From [Eubacterium] saphenum (GTDB lineage Bacteria > Bacillota > Clostridia > Oscillospirales > Ruminococcaceae): a stretch of 7,923 nt of DNA. The translations under genes were made by a program, and so were the position numbers. Under the pieces are notes generated by a model that made no database searches, was not told where the DNA came from, and saw only the letters and a program-made list of their open reading frames with translations. The stretch's first letter is position 1. Each line of letters opens with the position of its first letter. Positions 7,809-7,923 of this stretch are shown piece by piece. Location: the NCBI GenBank assembly GCA_004555635.1, contig SFHN01000046.1, forward strand, positions 1 through 7,923, read 5' to 3'.

Positions 7809-7834
7809 AGGATAAAGGAAGGAGCAGTTGAACA

Positions 7835-7923
7835 ATGAAATCCCCGTTCACAAAGGAAGAGCTGAAAAGACAGCTCGACGGTATTCTGGAGTATGACTTC
7901 CGTACAGACGCAAAGAGCGCGAC
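7835..7923 (+). CDS. Unidentified protein, N-terminus only (runs off the window end)
   Basis: The first 29 codons are visible, beginning MKSPFTKEELKRQL and continuing with a charged helical pattern and YDFRTDAKSA. The frame is open to the edge. The start is well supported: AAAGGAAGGAG ends 10 bases before the ATG, and a strong promoter and about 110 bases of leader lie upstream. The TTG at 7828 in another frame soon hits a stop. The helical lead-in is loosely like the N-termini of clostridial alpha-glucan phosphorylases, but 29 residues are too few to name it. It is transcribed divergently from the DUF3343/desulfurase unit, so there is no evidence of shared function. Confidence 0.75.
   Translation, partial: MKSPFTKEELKRQLDGILEYDFRTDAKSA

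Larger units (their letters stand above)
7488..7834. other. AT-rich intergenic region between divergent genes
   Basis: About 350 bases without a convincing gene. On the plus strand it holds a strong promoter (7689-7717) and the leader of the next gene. On the minus strand I found no convincing promoter for the DUF3343-like gene; the best -10 candidate, TATACA (7630-7625), has no good -35 partner. An imperfect hairpin at 7604-7627 (arms AATTTC/GAAATT around GGTA, extendable with two G-T pairs) could be a protein site or a weak RNA stem. Bases 7640-7660 are A-rich on the plus strand. Confidence 0.6.

Overview
The window looks like chromosomal DNA from a low-to-medium GC Gram-positive anaerobe, most likely a clostridial gut bacterium of the Oscillospiraceae/Ruminococcaceae type. 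This is inferred from the gene families: a NusG domain II-like anchored protein, a DUF3343 Se/S-carrier-like protein paired with a cysteine desulfurase of the TIGR01977 type, a YhaQ/NatA-type ABC ATPase, and a sigma-like factor next to a membrane beta-propeller-like protein. Strong purine-rich Shine-Dalgarno sites, near-consensus sigma-A promoters with 17-base spacers, and intrinsic terminators with T-runs point the same way. No phage, transposon, CRISPR or RNA gene was seen.

Layout. Almost everything is on the minus strand, so transcription runs from high to low coordinates in three units. Unit A (about 7472 to 6101) holds a 69-residue DUF3343-like protein whose 3' end overlaps a 378-residue cysteine desulfurase-like enzyme; it ends in an intrinsic terminator. 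Unit B (6079 to 1291) starts at a clear promoter and reads aspS, then a 171-residue ECF-sigma-like protein, then a 776-residue protein with one internal membrane segment; it ends in an intrinsic terminator. Unit C (1268 to beyond base 1) starts at a near-perfect promoter overlapped by a 20-bp palindrome and reads a NusG_II-like anchored protein, then an ABC transporter ATPase cut by the window edge. Bases 7488-7834 form an AT-rich intergenic region with a strong plus-strand promoter and a structured leader for a plus-strand gene, of which only the first 29 codons are visible.

How the genes may work together. DUF3343 and the desulfurase plausibly mobilise sulfur or selenium from cysteine or selenocysteine. 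The sigma-like protein and the membrane protein have the architecture of an ECF sigma factor and a one-pass membrane partner (cytoplasmic N-terminal part, one membrane helix, outer beta-rich domain), and they are co-transcribed with the essential aspartyl-tRNA synthetase gene. The membrane protein lacks a visible zinc anti-sigma motif and carries a very recent 93-bp tandem duplication in its acidic linker. This pair is the best candidate for an undescribed system here. The NusG_II/ABC unit may be under a dedicated repressor acting at the palindrome.

Limits: family assignments come from reading motifs, not from database searches. Four of the eight genes appear to use GTG or TTG starts, and the sigma-like gene's start is uncertain.
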